Virus record (IMG/VR): IMGVR_UViG_3300015374_000001
Span: 30,197-94,196 of that record
Source: a virus
Reading direction: 5' to 3' (one strand)
Length of the DNA stretch: 64,000 nucleotides
The first letter of the stretch is position 1; every line of letters starts with the position of its first letter. Made by a program: the position numbers and the translations under genes. This document shows, one piece after another, positions 32,953 through 40,953 of this stretch. The notes under the pieces are model-generated. The model was not told the DNA's origin and ran no database searches. It saw only the letters and a list, made by a program, of their open reading frames with translations.

Positions 32953-34127
32953 TGGCCGACGCACTTGCTAATTTCGCTGATTCATTAGTAGCTACTGCGC
33001 CGTCCCCGGCTAGTTCGGGAACTTCGCTTGTAATGTCTACGGGCGATGGGGCTAATTTCCCCACGCCTCCATTTAATGCAGTTGTATGTCCAGCGAATGT
33101 AGCTCGCCCCAGCTTAGCTAATTCAGAAATCATTCGCTGTACGGCGAAAAGCAGCGATACGCTGAGCACAATCGTAAGAGCACAAGAGGGAACATCGGCT
33201 AGATCAATTGCTGTAGGGGATCGTATCTATATCCCATTCAGCAAAAAGTATTATGACGATATAAATACTTCAATAGCAGCAAAGCAAGATGCTGATTCTG
33301 ATCTAACAGACTTTGCTGCTTTGAGCGGCAATAACAAAATGATCTACCGCGATGGGTCAGGTATTTATCAGGTATCCGACCTAACCGCAGCCGGTAGAGC
33401 AATTTTAGATGACGCTGATGCTACGGCTCAACGCGCGACGTTGGACGTATATTCGACATCGCAGATTACTTTTATTACTTCGACTTATGTGGATCGTACA
33501 ATTGCTACTGGAAAGGGTGACATTTTTGCGGCTAGCGCGAATGATAGCCCCGCCATTTTGGCAGCAGGTGCTAATGAATTAGTACCTATTTACGATTCCA
33601 CTCAGACGCCTGGATTAAAAACTGGAATACCATTAGCAGCAGTCCGTCATAAAACTCTTGTCGCTAACACTGTAGGTCTGATTCCAGCGAGCACGGCAGC
33701 AGGTAACTACGGATTCAATATGAGCGGTGCCGCTGGTACCACTGTTGGTTCAAACGCCAACGGAGTTTTTATCGTAGATGCAGCAAATGACTGGACTCTT
33801 TCTGGTAGAACGCCCAAATTTGTAACTAGATTGCTGGTAGGAACAAACGGCACAGCGCCAGCTATTACATTTACTGCTGGATTATCTTCTTTGAACTCGG
33901 CTTCTGGTGGCGCTAACGCATTCACTTATGGATGGGCGTCACAAACAGCAGGAACTACAGCCGCCGTTGCATCTCCATCGGCTAATAGTTGGACTCAAAA
34001 TACTTCTTCGCCTTTCTCTCTTCCTTCTGACGGTCCATATATTTTAACTGTTCTTACTTCAGGAGCAATGGCAGCGACCAACCCTAAAGCTGTTGTTCAT
34101 GCCTATGTCTATGCGGTTTACACCTGA
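32952..34127 (+). CDS. Tail fibre protein
   Basis: 391 residues. The N-terminal 90 residues (SPASSGTSLVMSTGDGANFPTPPFNAVVC..EIIRCTAK...IVRAQEGTSARSI) are an attachment domain widespread in phage fibre proteins. KQDADSDLTDFAALS marks the shaft, and the rest is a beta-rich head with Ala, Gly, Ser and Thr. Probably receptor binding. Confidence 0.7.
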   Translation: MADALANFADSLVATAPSPASSGTSLVMSTGDGANFPTPPFNAVVCPANVARPSLANSEIIRCTAKSSDTLSTIVRAQEGTSARSIAVGDRIYIPFSKKYYDDINTSIAAKQDADSDLTDFAALSGNNKMIYRDGSGIYQVSDLTAAGRAILDDADATAQRATLDVYSTSQITFITSTYVDRTIATGKGDIFAASANDSPAILAAGANELVPIYDSTQTPGLKTGIPLAAVRHKTLVANTVGLIPASTAAGNYGFNMSGAAGTTVGSNANGVFIVDAANDWTLSGRTPKFVTRLLVGTNGTAPAITFTAGLSSLNSASGGANAFTYGWASQTAGTTAAVASPSANSWTQNTSSPFSLPSDGPYILTVLTSGAMAATNPKAVVHAYVYAVYT

Positions 34128-34495
34128 TGGTTTCTGGCGTTTACATAGGACAAGCTGCTGTAGCTCAACAGATCAGCTTTGATATAACCCCACCAGGGGT
34201 TACTGTAGATGTTAGTTCAACGCCAGGTAAAATCAGTGCGCAGACCGGCAAAGACTCAGCCGACTTTTATTTAACTTCAGATGAAGACTTCCAGGCGTAT
34301 CAAATACGCAAAGTCCCGGCTGATGACAGCACGGTGACAGAAGGAACATTGATTGAATCAGGCGGCGGTGGAACCGCTAGTAGCCCGATCCCTCTCAACG
34401 TTACGGCCGCAGAGCTTGCAGCCGCTAGCCTGGGCGAAGGGCAGCATAGAATAAAAGTATTCGTCCAAGACATAGCTGGCAATTGGAGTGTATAA
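34127..34495 (+). CDS. Ig-like domain protein
   Basis: 122 residues, coupled to the fibre gene. One domain: ITPPGVTVDVSSTPGKISAQTGKDSADFYL...GEGQHRIKVFVQDIAGNWSV. Nearly the same plan recurs at the C-terminus of the next protein, so the two genes arose by duplication. Fibre-associated. Confidence 0.65.
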   Translation: MVSGVYIGQAAVAQQISFDITPPGVTVDVSSTPGKISAQTGKDSADFYLTSDEDFQAYQIRKVPADDSTVTEGTLIESGGGGTASSPIPLNVTAAELAAASLGEGQHRIKVFVQDIAGNWSV

Positions 34496-35188
34496 ATGGC
34501 AAGCTCATTTCTCTTAGAGCTAGATACCACTGCCCCTGGTAGTCCCGCTGTATCAATTAACAGCGGTGCTACCTTCACAATTGATGACGACGTAACTTTA
34601 GGAATATCGACTAGCGACGGTGATACCACCGGCTATTCGATGAAGATCTACGGTGACGTTGATGATTCATTTGCTACTTCTGAGTATCGAGCGTCCGAAG
34701 CGAATGCGCCTTGGATTACATTTAACGGCACCAAGTCTGTCCGGCTTTCGGCTACAGACGGTTCGAAAACAGTTCGCGTCAAGATCCGTGATGATGTTAA
34801 TAACGTATCTTCTGAAGCGACAGATTCGATCACGCTCGATACGACTGCGCCTCAAGTTACGGTCACTTCCGGCCCGACGCCCAACACTATTTCTAAGCAG
34901 ACTGGTAAACGTACATCGACATTTGATTGGCAGGCTGATGCAGCGTTCGAAGCTTACAAAATCAAAGTCGTCACGAATGCCTCGGATGCTCATACTGCCG
35001 GAACCCAAATACCCACTACTGCTGGATCTACAAATATGTCGGGCTCGGCTGGCGGCTATCCGGCAACAACACCGATCACATCTACAATAGATGGTGCGGA
35101 CCTAGAAACTGCATCAGCCGGTGACGGCAATAAACGAGTTAAAGTATTCGTGCAGGATGCAGCAGGCAACTGGTCAATTAATTCCTAG
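34496..35188 (+). CDS. Two-domain Ig-like protein
   Basis: 230 residues. Domain 1 (about 8-115) ends SITLDTTAPQVTV, and domain 2 repeats the preceding gene's plan (ISKQTGKRTSTFDWQADAAF, then VKVFVQDAAGNWSINS). The Ig-like modules suggest weak sugar or cell-surface binding on the virion. Confidence 0.65.
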   Translation: MASSFLLELDTTAPGSPAVSINSGATFTIDDDVTLGISTSDGDTTGYSMKIYGDVDDSFATSEYRASEANAPWITFNGTKSVRLSATDGSKTVRVKIRDDVNNVSSEATDSITLDTTAPQVTVTSGPTPNTISKQTGKRTSTFDWQADAAFEAYKIKVVTNASDAHTAGTQIPTTAGSTNMSGSAGGYPATTPITSTIDGADLETASAGDGNKRVKVFVQDAAGNWSINS

Positions 35189-35823
35189 TGTCTAGCTCAT
35201 TTATCATCCGGTATGGGGAGTTTCCGAACTCCTTTACGATCAACCTTGATACTCATGCGCCTACGCTTGAGTGGTTGTCTACGCCGGATGCAGCACCAGG
35301 GCTCTATACGGCTCAAGTTAAGTTAATTGATCCACACGAGCCTCAGATAGTTGAAGCATTCTTAGTCCTGTCGGATGACGATGAGGTTGAACTTCTCGCC
35401 AGTCCGTTGGGCGATGATACGTACTCGCTTGGTGCGTCGGTGCCGAACGTCACCATCAATGATGCATTTATTGAAATAACAGTCATTGATTCGGTTGGCA
35501 ATGAGGCGACGTACACACGCGATCTTGGTGAACCGCCTCCGGTCGTGCATCTCCCTCCCTATGCGGCCCGGATACCGGCACCAAGGAAGCGTCGGCGCAC
35601 TAAGCGATTTACTTTCAAGGCGCGGGTCAAGCTCACTCGCACACTCCATGTCAGATATCCGGCATGGGTCGAGCTTAAGCGAGTGCAGCACGTGGAAATT
35701 CCTTCGCGTATTAGATTGCGCAGGGATGGTCAGTTCGTATTCTCAGCGGAACGTGAGCCTGCTAGTTGGCTCGTTCAATTAATGCAAGAAGACGAAGAAC
35801 TTCTGCTTCTGTTGGAGGATTGA
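35188..35823 (+). CDS. Ig-like virion protein with basic tail
   Basis: 211 residues from GTG 35188 (TAGTG coupling). One Ig-like domain (INLDTHAPTLEW to FIEITVIDSVGNEATYTRD) is followed by a Pro/Arg-rich stretch (APRKRRRTKRF) and repeated beta strands (FKARVKLTRTLHVRYPAWVELKR). Related at its start to the two genes before it. Confidence 0.6.
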   Translation: MSSSFIIRYGEFPNSFTINLDTHAPTLEWLSTPDAAPGLYTAQVKLIDPHEPQIVEAFLVLSDDDEVELLASPLGDDTYSLGASVPNVTINDAFIEITVIDSVGNEATYTRDLGEPPPVVHLPPYAARIPAPRKRRRTKRFTFKARVKLTRTLHVRYPAWVELKRVQHVEIPSRIRLRRDGQFVFSAEREPASWLVQLMQEDEELLLLLED

Positions 35824-36590
35824 TGAGCCAAGAAGATATTCACAATCTTGAGGCGCAGCTAGGTAATTACATCGATGCTCGCCGGATCGTCGCACTACGC
35901 GATGATATGGAAGCTCTCTGGCCGGAAATGCCAGTTATTGCTGAGCTTACGGCCTACTCCAATGGCCGATTGCCTGGGGGAGCGCTTACAGCAATTCCTT
36001 ACGGTCGGCTCGAACATGGAGCCGCAGCCGCATGGAATGACATGCGGGAATTTATTGGCCGTAGGCATGGCGTTTGGATCAGACCACTTGGACCGAACTC
36101 TTCTTATCGCACCTACTCGGCGCAGCAGTATTTTTGGAATTTATATAAGTCAGGTCGCGGAAACCTGGCGGCGTATCCGGGCTCAAGTAATCACGGGTGG
36201 GGTAAAGCTGTCGATGTTCAAACGCCCACGATGGTTTACTACATTCGTAAATACGGCGCTCGCTTCGGTTGGCGCAAGGTTGAGGCATTTAACGAGTGGT
36301 GGCATTACAACTACGTGGGCGGGTACAAGCCGAAGCCACGTATTAAATTGCCTAAGGTTCTCAGCGACAACGAAACCAAGTGGGCCAAGCTTCTCATTTT
36401 CCATCGGCATGAAAGGGAGGAAGAAGGACGCTCAGGTAAAGGGCCTAAATGGCGTGCCCATAATCATTGGGCCAAGCATTATGATGAAGTCCTGCGCCGT
36501 CAAGCCGCGAAGCTAAGCGGGAAGCGTGAACATCGCCGGAAGCGCAGGCATGTTCTGATTGATGTAATTGCAGGTAAATACAATATCTAG
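35823..36590 (+). CDS. M15-family D-Ala-D-Ala carboxypeptidase
   Basis: 255 residues from ATG 35823 (TGATG coupling); the longer frame from 35766 is less likely. Zinc ligands and catalytic acid are in SNHGWGKAVDV (H124, D131) and EAFNEWWHYNY (E158, H161), with SSYRTYSAQQ as substrate loop. Cleaves peptidoglycan cross-links, either in lysis or from the virion. The C-terminal 80 residues are Arg/Lys-rich. Confidence 0.8.
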   Translation: MSQEDIHNLEAQLGNYIDARRIVALRDDMEALWPEMPVIAELTAYSNGRLPGGALTAIPYGRLEHGAAAAWNDMREFIGRRHGVWIRPLGPNSSYRTYSAQQYFWNLYKSGRGNLAAYPGSSNHGWGKAVDVQTPTMVYYIRKYGARFGWRKVEAFNEWWHYNYVGGYKPKPRIKLPKVLSDNETKWAKLLIFHRHEREEEGRSGKGPKWRAHNHWAKHYDEVLRRQAAKLSGKREHRRKRRHVLIDVIAGKYNI

Positions 36591-36599
36591 GAGGTGAGT

Positions 36600-37124
36600 A
36601 TGTCGCCGATCAAAAGCTTTCTCAATCAAGGGCCAGCCGCAACTGTTTTAATTGTGCTGCTTGTTCTTGCAGCCGGTGTGGTTTCGCTGGTTGACCCGGA
36701 TGAGATTGACTTCAAGCAGTGGTGGACTATTTCTACCGCTGTCGGCGCTGCCCTCGCGGTCGGTCGTGGTTTTGCCGCGAAGGGTGATGTTTCTACTAGC
36801 ACCAATGGGTTTGAGGATCTTTTCAATAAAGTTCCTTGGGCTACGGTCATCGTTTATACCCAAGCGATCTTCGGATTTGTTGTGGTCGTTACGACTGACT
36901 CGCTTACGTATGACGAGTATTTCATGCTGATCCTTCCTGCGGGTGCAGTCACGGCGCTTGGCCGTGGCATCGGTACCTACAAGATTGATCGTGATCCTGT
37001 CCTGCGTGGCAACAATGACCCGAATTTCCAAAATGCTATTGCTGCCGAACAGGGTGCAATCGCTGCTGGGCTCGGGGATGAGCCACCAGAAGGCGCTGTT
37101 GAAGGTAAGCCCGGTCTACAGTAA
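36600..37124 (+). CDS. Membrane protein, possible holin
   Basis: 174 residues from ATG 36600 behind AGGAGGTGA (GTG 36594 is also possible). Hydrophobic segments at about 12-30, 45-58, 80-98 and 105-122. Lies between the M15 peptidase and the endolysin, the classical place for a holin. No family match seen. Confidence 0.55.
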   Translation: MSPIKSFLNQGPAATVLIVLLVLAAGVVSLVDPDEIDFKQWWTISTAVGAALAVGRGFAAKGDVSTSTNGFEDLFNKVPWATVIVYTQAIFGFVVVVTTDSLTYDEYFMLILPAGAVTALGRGIGTYKIDRDPVLRGNNDPNFQNAIAAEQGAIAAGLGDEPPEGAVEGKPGLQ

Positions 37125-37134
37125 GGGATAAATT

Positions 37135-38001
37135 GTGAGTTGGACACGGCCACCCCGCGCTACCGAACCCTATATAGCCAGACCTGAAGTCTTAAAGGAA
37201 TTAGAAGCCGTCACGCTGCCTGATAAGCAACCTTATTCGGTCAGCGATGTAATCAACGTTTGGGCGATCCAGAAAATACTAAATCAAGTCGCCAAAACTG
37301 AATTGGTTCTAGATGGCATCTTCGGAGAAAAGACTGAGAGTCAGGTAAAGAATTACCAGAAGAATAGGAACCTCGGTGCCGATGGGGTGGCCGGTCCAAA
37401 GACGCAGCAGAGAATGATCGACGGTTGGCTCAATCAGGTTCATGGGCTGCCGTTGAATCTATTAGATGGCCAGGTGCTCGGTGAGTCGGGAGGTATGTTC
37501 ACCGCAGTCAATTGGTCTAAGCCGCCTGGATGCGATTGCTTCGTAATTCAGCAGCGGCTCTATCCGATTGAAGGCACCAACGTATTTGGTACTCAGCAAT
37601 TGATGACAGCAGCTAGCGTCAGGGAACAGCTAGTTAATTCATCGATTAATCTACGTAATCGGTACGAGATTTATCTTCGTAGGGATGGAACCCAAAATAG
37701 CAATGTATTAGATTACATACCAACCGCTGAAGAGCGCGCGTGGCGGCTGGCAATGCTTTTCCATAACTACCAGACGGGGGCGGATAATTATTCCAAGGAG
37801 CGCGATCATCATTCAAGTTACTGGACTACTCCACAGGATTGGGTAACCGAAGTCAATAATGGAAAAGGTTACAAGTTTAGTGATGGCGCTCCGGTGAGAA
37901 CACCGTTTGAATGGTGCCAGAACTATGCACTCGGAAGTCCAGAGCATAATCATAAAGGAAATGTCTGTGCTTTAGTTGAAGATTGGAAGCCGCGCGCATG
38001 A
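37135..38001 (+). CDS. Endolysin with peptidoglycan-binding domain
   Basis: 288 residues from GTG 37135. Residues about 35-100 form a PG_binding_1 domain (VWAIQKILNQ...DGIFGEKTESQVKNYQKNRNL...DGVAGPKTQQRM). The following region (LLDGQVLGESGGMFTAVNW, PGCDCFVIQQRLY, MLFHNYQTGADNYS) looks like a lysozyme- or transglycosylase-type core with E in GQVLGESGG as candidate catalytic acid. Placed after the holin-like gene. Confidence 0.65.
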   Translation: MSWTRPPRATEPYIARPEVLKELEAVTLPDKQPYSVSDVINVWAIQKILNQVAKTELVLDGIFGEKTESQVKNYQKNRNLGADGVAGPKTQQRMIDGWLNQVHGLPLNLLDGQVLGESGGMFTAVNWSKPPGCDCFVIQQRLYPIEGTNVFGTQQLMTAASVREQLVNSSINLRNRYEIYLRRDGTQNSNVLDYIPTAEERAWRLAMLFHNYQTGADNYSKERDHHSSYWTTPQDWVTEVNNGKGYKFSDGAPVRTPFEWCQNYALGSPEHNHKGNVCALVEDWKPRA

Positions 38002-38264
38002 ATGGGAATGGAAGGCGTGATTTGAGAACTTATCCAGTCGTCGGGCCAGATGGAAAACCTGAAGAGGTTTACATCGACAAAGGCACGCCAGGGCATCCTG
38101 ATATCAAAAAGGTGCGGCTTGTCTTTGATGGACGTTTTTTCAAAGGCGAATTGATCGAACAAAAAGACGAGCACTTTGTTCCTGATCAACTTCAACAAGA
38201 GCAAAACCAAGATGCTGCTCGTGCCCATCGCGCTAGAATGGCAGCGATGGTAGATCAAGCGTAA
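37998..38264 (+). CDS. Small hypothetical protein
   Basis: 88 residues from ATG 37998 (ATGA overlap with the endolysin stop; five residues shorter than the frame from 37983). LRTYPVVGPDGKPEEVYIDKG is beta-rich, with a charged helical tail. Unassigned. Confidence 0.5.
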   Translation: MNGNGRRDLRTYPVVGPDGKPEEVYIDKGTPGHPDIKKVRLVFDGRFFKGELIEQKDEHFVPDQLQQEQNQDAARAHRARMAAMVDQA

Positions 38265-38272
38265 GGAATTTA

Positions 38273-38557
38273 ATGACCGACGGAGTTTTTGTTATCGAGA
38301 ACAGCGGCATCAAGTGCAAAGGCTGTGGTGGCATTCATAAATTCATCACGGGCCTGTCTGACAAAGGTTGCACTGTCCCGTTAGGATTTTCGCAGGAGAA
38401 GGCACAGGAAGTAGCGAAGGGCTACGGTTTACCTGAAAGCAATGTCGTCCTTTCTCCTGACACCCTGGTAATGCTGGATGATTCAGCACGTAAATTGCCA
38501 CGGCCCTCAGGCGTACAGAGGATCACCTTGGCTCAGGAGGTGGTACGCTCCGCTTGA
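38273..38557 (+). CDS. Small CxxC protein
   Basis: 94 residues. GIKCKGCGGIHKF with a later DKGC could bind zinc. Helical C-terminal half. No family recognised. Confidence 0.5.
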   Translation: MTDGVFVIENSGIKCKGCGGIHKFITGLSDKGCTVPLGFSQEKAQEVAKGYGLPESNVVLSPDTLVMLDDSARKLPRPSGVQRITLAQEVVRSA

Positions 38558-38582
38558 ATGGACTAGTCCCCGGCTTGGTGGT

Positions 38583-38732
38583 ATGATGACAGTTACAGTC
38601 AGACCGTACATGCCAGAGCATATTGATAAATACGTCAAGATGCTAGAAAAGCGACTCGGTGTCGAGCTAGAGAATAAGGTGACCAACAAAGGCACCATTG
38701 TTATGGCTCGTTTACCAGATAAAGTAAAATGA
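38583..38732 (+). CDS. Small hypothetical protein
   Basis: 49 residues from ATG 38583. The longer frame from 38478 would overlap the previous gene and lacks support. MPEHIDKYVKMLEKRLGVEL suggests a helix-strand unit. ATGA coupling to the next gene. Confidence 0.45.
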   Translation: MMTVTVRPYMPEHIDKYVKMLEKRLGVELENKVTNKGTIVMARLPDKVK

Positions 38733-38923
38733 AATACTGTTTCAATTGTAAAGAGGCGAATAGCTGGCCCGGTGGATTTATGACTTTTCCTGTTGGTCCA
38801 TGCGAGGCACCGGGGCATGTCGGCGATAGAAACGTGCCTTGTTATGACTATGATTCTCGGCTGCTGCCGGGGATGCCACAGGAAATGAATGCAATCGCGG
38901 ATCGTGAAGAGGAAGGTGTCTGA
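38729..38923 (+). CDS. Small zinc-binding-type protein
   Basis: 64 residues. YCFNCKEA plus GPCEAPGH and VPCYDYD offer four cysteines and a histidine for one zinc. Coupled at both ends (ATGA, TGATG). Confidence 0.5.
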   Translation: MKYCFNCKEANSWPGGFMTFPVGPCEAPGHVGDRNVPCYDYDSRLLPGMPQEMNAIADREEEGV

Positions 38924-39174
38924 TGCCGAAGAAAAAGCAAGCTGAGGTTGAGGTTATAGTGTCGGCTCATGCGGCTATGATTAATGAATTAGCGGATGCG
39001 GCGATTGAAGTTCCAGAAGCTTTATCCATTGATCGTAGTGCTCGCCATCCTGATGAGATGTTCTCGTTAAATATCATCAGGCTTTTGGTTATGGCTCGCA
39101 AGCAGAGGGTCAACATAGGTGACCAATTAGTGAAGTCGCTTCAGGATCTTCGTTCTGAAGCTGGGCTGGACTGA
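38923..39174 (+). CDS. Small helical protein
   Basis: 83 residues, coupled by TGATG to both neighbours. Mostly helical (SAHAAMINELADAAIEV, FSLNIIRLLVMARKQRVN). Unassigned. Confidence 0.5.
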   Translation: MPKKKQAEVEVIVSAHAAMINELADAAIEVPEALSIDRSARHPDEMFSLNIIRLLVMARKQRVNIGDQLVKSLQDLRSEAGLD

Positions 39175-39485
39175 TGGTTGATCACGTTCATGAAATAGTT
39201 ACACAGCGCTCTGATCGCAAAGCGCCTCCTGGCCTACCTAACATAACTAGTCATTATTTTACTTGCACTTGTGGATATAACGGCCCACCGCGCAGGTTAC
39301 ATAGATACGCTATTGATGATAGGGAAGCTCATTTAAAAGCTATTAAGGAGGCTGGTGGTGGAAGCGTCGCAGCATCGGATTCACTTAACTCCGACGGAAT
39401 TGGGCCGGGAAACCGGCCTGCATCGGAGGGAAGTAATAGCCAAGTGCTTGGAGTACAGGGTGCCGATCTTTCAAGGTCGCATTGA
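39174..39485 (+). CDS. Small zinc-ribbon-like protein
   Basis: 103 residues. HYFTCTCGYNG is the zinc-ribbon half, with several histidines (HVHEIV, RLHRY) nearby. The C-terminal 40 residues are low-complexity and overlap the next gene in another frame, so a shorter product or the overlap itself may be real. Confidence 0.45.
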   Translation: MVDHVHEIVTQRSDRKAPPGLPNITSHYFTCTCGYNGPPRRLHRYAIDDREAHLKAIKEAGGGSVAASDSLNSDGIGPGNRPASEGSNSQVLGVQGADLSRSH

Positions 39486-39546
39486 CCGCGATTTATTTGC
39501 GGAAGCGGTAAAGCTCCATGAAAAAGCTGCTCCTGACTCTGGTTGA
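39358..39546 (+). CDS. Small winged-helix DNA-binding protein
   Basis: 62 residues from GTG 39358, six bases after AAGGAGG (GTG 39355 is adjacent). HLTPTELGRETGLHRREVIAKCLEYRVPIFQGRIDRDLF matches an excisionase-like HTH. Overlaps the zinc-ribbon gene by 128 bases and the glycosyltransferase gene by 29. Confidence 0.6.
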   Translation: MEASQHRIHLTPTELGRETGLHRREVIAKCLEYRVPIFQGRIDRDLFAEAVKLHEKAAPDSG

Positions 39547-40135
39547 CGGCGAAGAGCATGAGAAATTACACCTGCTCAGCGGACCTACCCACAAACATTT
39601 TGCTGACCGGCAGGGTTACGACTATACGGTTGGTCGTGTCGATCCCACGGTAGACAGGCCAGCTTCCTGGCATAAAATCAAACTGATGCGGAGCGCGCTC
39701 GGTATCTACGACCGCGTTTTCTTCATCGATAATGATGCGTTGTTTCTTCGGTTCGATATAGATCCGATGGATTTATTAGATCAAACCACAGCTTTCTGCA
39801 TGCTGGCCGAGGAAGACAAGGAAGTGGTCAATTGTGGAATCTGGTGGATCAAGAACACAGGACGGGCTCTCAGATTTCTAGATGAAGTGTGGGAGCAGGA
39901 GGATTTAATAAACCATATGATTTGGGAGCAGGCAGCAGTACATCGTATGCTCGGGTCAGATGGGAATCCTCGCTTTGAGTACATGCGCTTCATGGTTTTC
40001 TGTACGCAATTCTTTAATGATTGTTACGGCCGTGAAGATCATCCTGTTGTGAGACATTACTGCGGAATCAAGAACAGGATCAGAGCTATAGCTATGGAAC
40101 AAGATTTACGAAATTACTTAGGTTGGCAAGTGTGA
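39518..40135 (+). CDS. Glycosyltransferase, GT34-like
   Basis: 205 residues. PASWHKIKLMRSALGIYDRVFFIDNDALF carries the DxD metal-binding motif (D71, D73) of galactosyl/mannosyl transferases such as GMA12/MNN10. WHKI and NCGIWWIKN support it. Uses a nucleotide sugar to glycosylate an acceptor; possible acceptors are phage DNA, virion protein or host surface polymer. Uncommon in phages. Confidence 0.65.
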   Translation: MKKLLLTLVDGEEHEKLHLLSGPTHKHFADRQGYDYTVGRVDPTVDRPASWHKIKLMRSALGIYDRVFFIDNDALFLRFDIDPMDLLDQTTAFCMLAEEDKEVVNCGIWWIKNTGRALRFLDEVWEQEDLINHMIWEQAAVHRMLGSDGNPRFEYMRFMVFCTQFFNDCYGREDHPVVRHYCGIKNRIRAIAMEQDLRNYLGWQV

Positions 40136-40524
40136 GGCGAACACCAAAGGAAATCGGAGATGCGTTCGAAGCAGAAATTGCCCAGGAGTTCGATGGCGAA
40201 CAGGTACCCGGATCGGGTTCAGGAAAATTTCTCAAGCTTGATGTTAAAGGCGGTCGCGTATTCATTATCTCGTGCAAAGCAACTGATAATGACACGATAA
40301 CTATTAAGCGCACGTGGTTTCAGGAAGTAAAACGAGTAGCAAAAAGCGTGATGGCTGGCGGCGGAAATGTCGAGCCTGCATTGGCTCTTGACATTCACGG
40401 AGAAAAAGGTATATGGTTTCCGCTCGATGTTGCCAAGCAGCTTTTGACAACTGATGAGCTTAATTATATAGAGCCTGACAAAGCTTCTAAGCGAATAGCC
40501 AGATCAAGGGAGTCTTTACTTTAA
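40132..40524 (+). CDS. PD-(D/E)XK resolvase-like nuclease
   Basis: 130 residues from GTG 40132 (GTGA coupling; TTG 40123 also in frame). EIGDAFEAEIAQEF, then KLDVKGGRVFIISCKAT gives the E...D...xK arrangement of Hjc/archaeal-type resolvases and related endonucleases. A small DNA enzyme next to the glycosyltransferase gene. Confidence 0.55.
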   Translation: MRRTPKEIGDAFEAEIAQEFDGEQVPGSGSGKFLKLDVKGGRVFIISCKATDNDTITIKRTWFQEVKRVAKSVMAGGGNVEPALALDIHGEKGIWFPLDVAKQLLTTDELNYIEPDKASKRIARSRESLL

Positions 40525-40718
40525 TGAGCCCTACTCTTGTGACAGACTATTACCGTCATAATACTACAAATGAGCAATGGGAATCAGCACAGCACCTACT
40601 GGCTGAACCAATTAAGCAAGTAAGCTGGCCCACAGAGATAGGTATGCCCTTAAGTATCTCTATTCGTGGCCAGCAATGGGTTATCGACGCCGATGGAGGT
40701 ATTACCAAGATGACGTAA
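40524..40718 (+). CDS. Small hypothetical protein
   Basis: 64 residues, TAATG coupling. SISIRGQQWVIDADGGITKM suggests a beta-hairpin. Unassigned. Confidence 0.45.
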   Translation: MSPTLVTDYYRHNTTNEQWESAQHLLAEPIKQVSWPTEIGMPLSISIRGQQWVIDADGGITKMT

Positions 40719-40727
40719 AAGCTGTGA

Positions 40728-40733
40728 TATGCT
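40728..40733 (+). promoter_or_regulatory. Possible -10 element TATGCT
   Basis: TGTGATATGCT lies ten bases before ATG 40744. No good -35 is visible. It may transcribe the fibre operon with the tiny leader frames below. Confidence 0.3.
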
Positions 40734-40743
40734 TCCGCCCGTC

Positions 40744-40833
40744 ATGATTATGATCCATGGCGGGGGAACTTAAATGGCTTGGGGGAAGCCAGGTACTCCT
40801 GTGCCCTGTCTGCGGTTGAGGTTCCGCCGCTGA
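40744..40833 (+). CDS. Two tandem leader peptides (9 and 19 residues)
   Basis: ATG 40744 encodes MIMIHGGGT and stops at 40773. ATG 40774 follows immediately and encodes a 19-residue peptide MAWGKPGTPVPCLRLRFRR ending at 40833, its TGA overlapping the next ATG. They look like a chain of coupled leader frames feeding translation into the fibre gene. Confidence 0.35.
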
Positions 40834-40952
40834 TGCCGGGGCGCGGTCGCTCTAAACGATGGTGGCGCATCTATCACGCGCTGAGGAATCGTCGGCATAT
40901 GTCGAAATCGAGCGCTGCCAGAATAGCGAGCACCAAGAGTAAAAGGAATTAA
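40833..40952 (+). CDS. 39-residue basic peptide gene
   Basis: ATG 40833 overlaps the previous TGA (TGATG). The product begins MPGRGRSKRWWRIYHALRN and stays strongly basic (KSSAARIASTKSKRN). The fibre gene starts at TTG 40954 one base after its stop, with AAAAGGAA upstream. Basic nucleic-acid-binding peptide is a guess. Confidence 0.4.
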   Translation: MPGRGRSKRWWRIYHALRNRRHMSKSSAARIASTKSKRN

Positions 40953-40953
40953 T

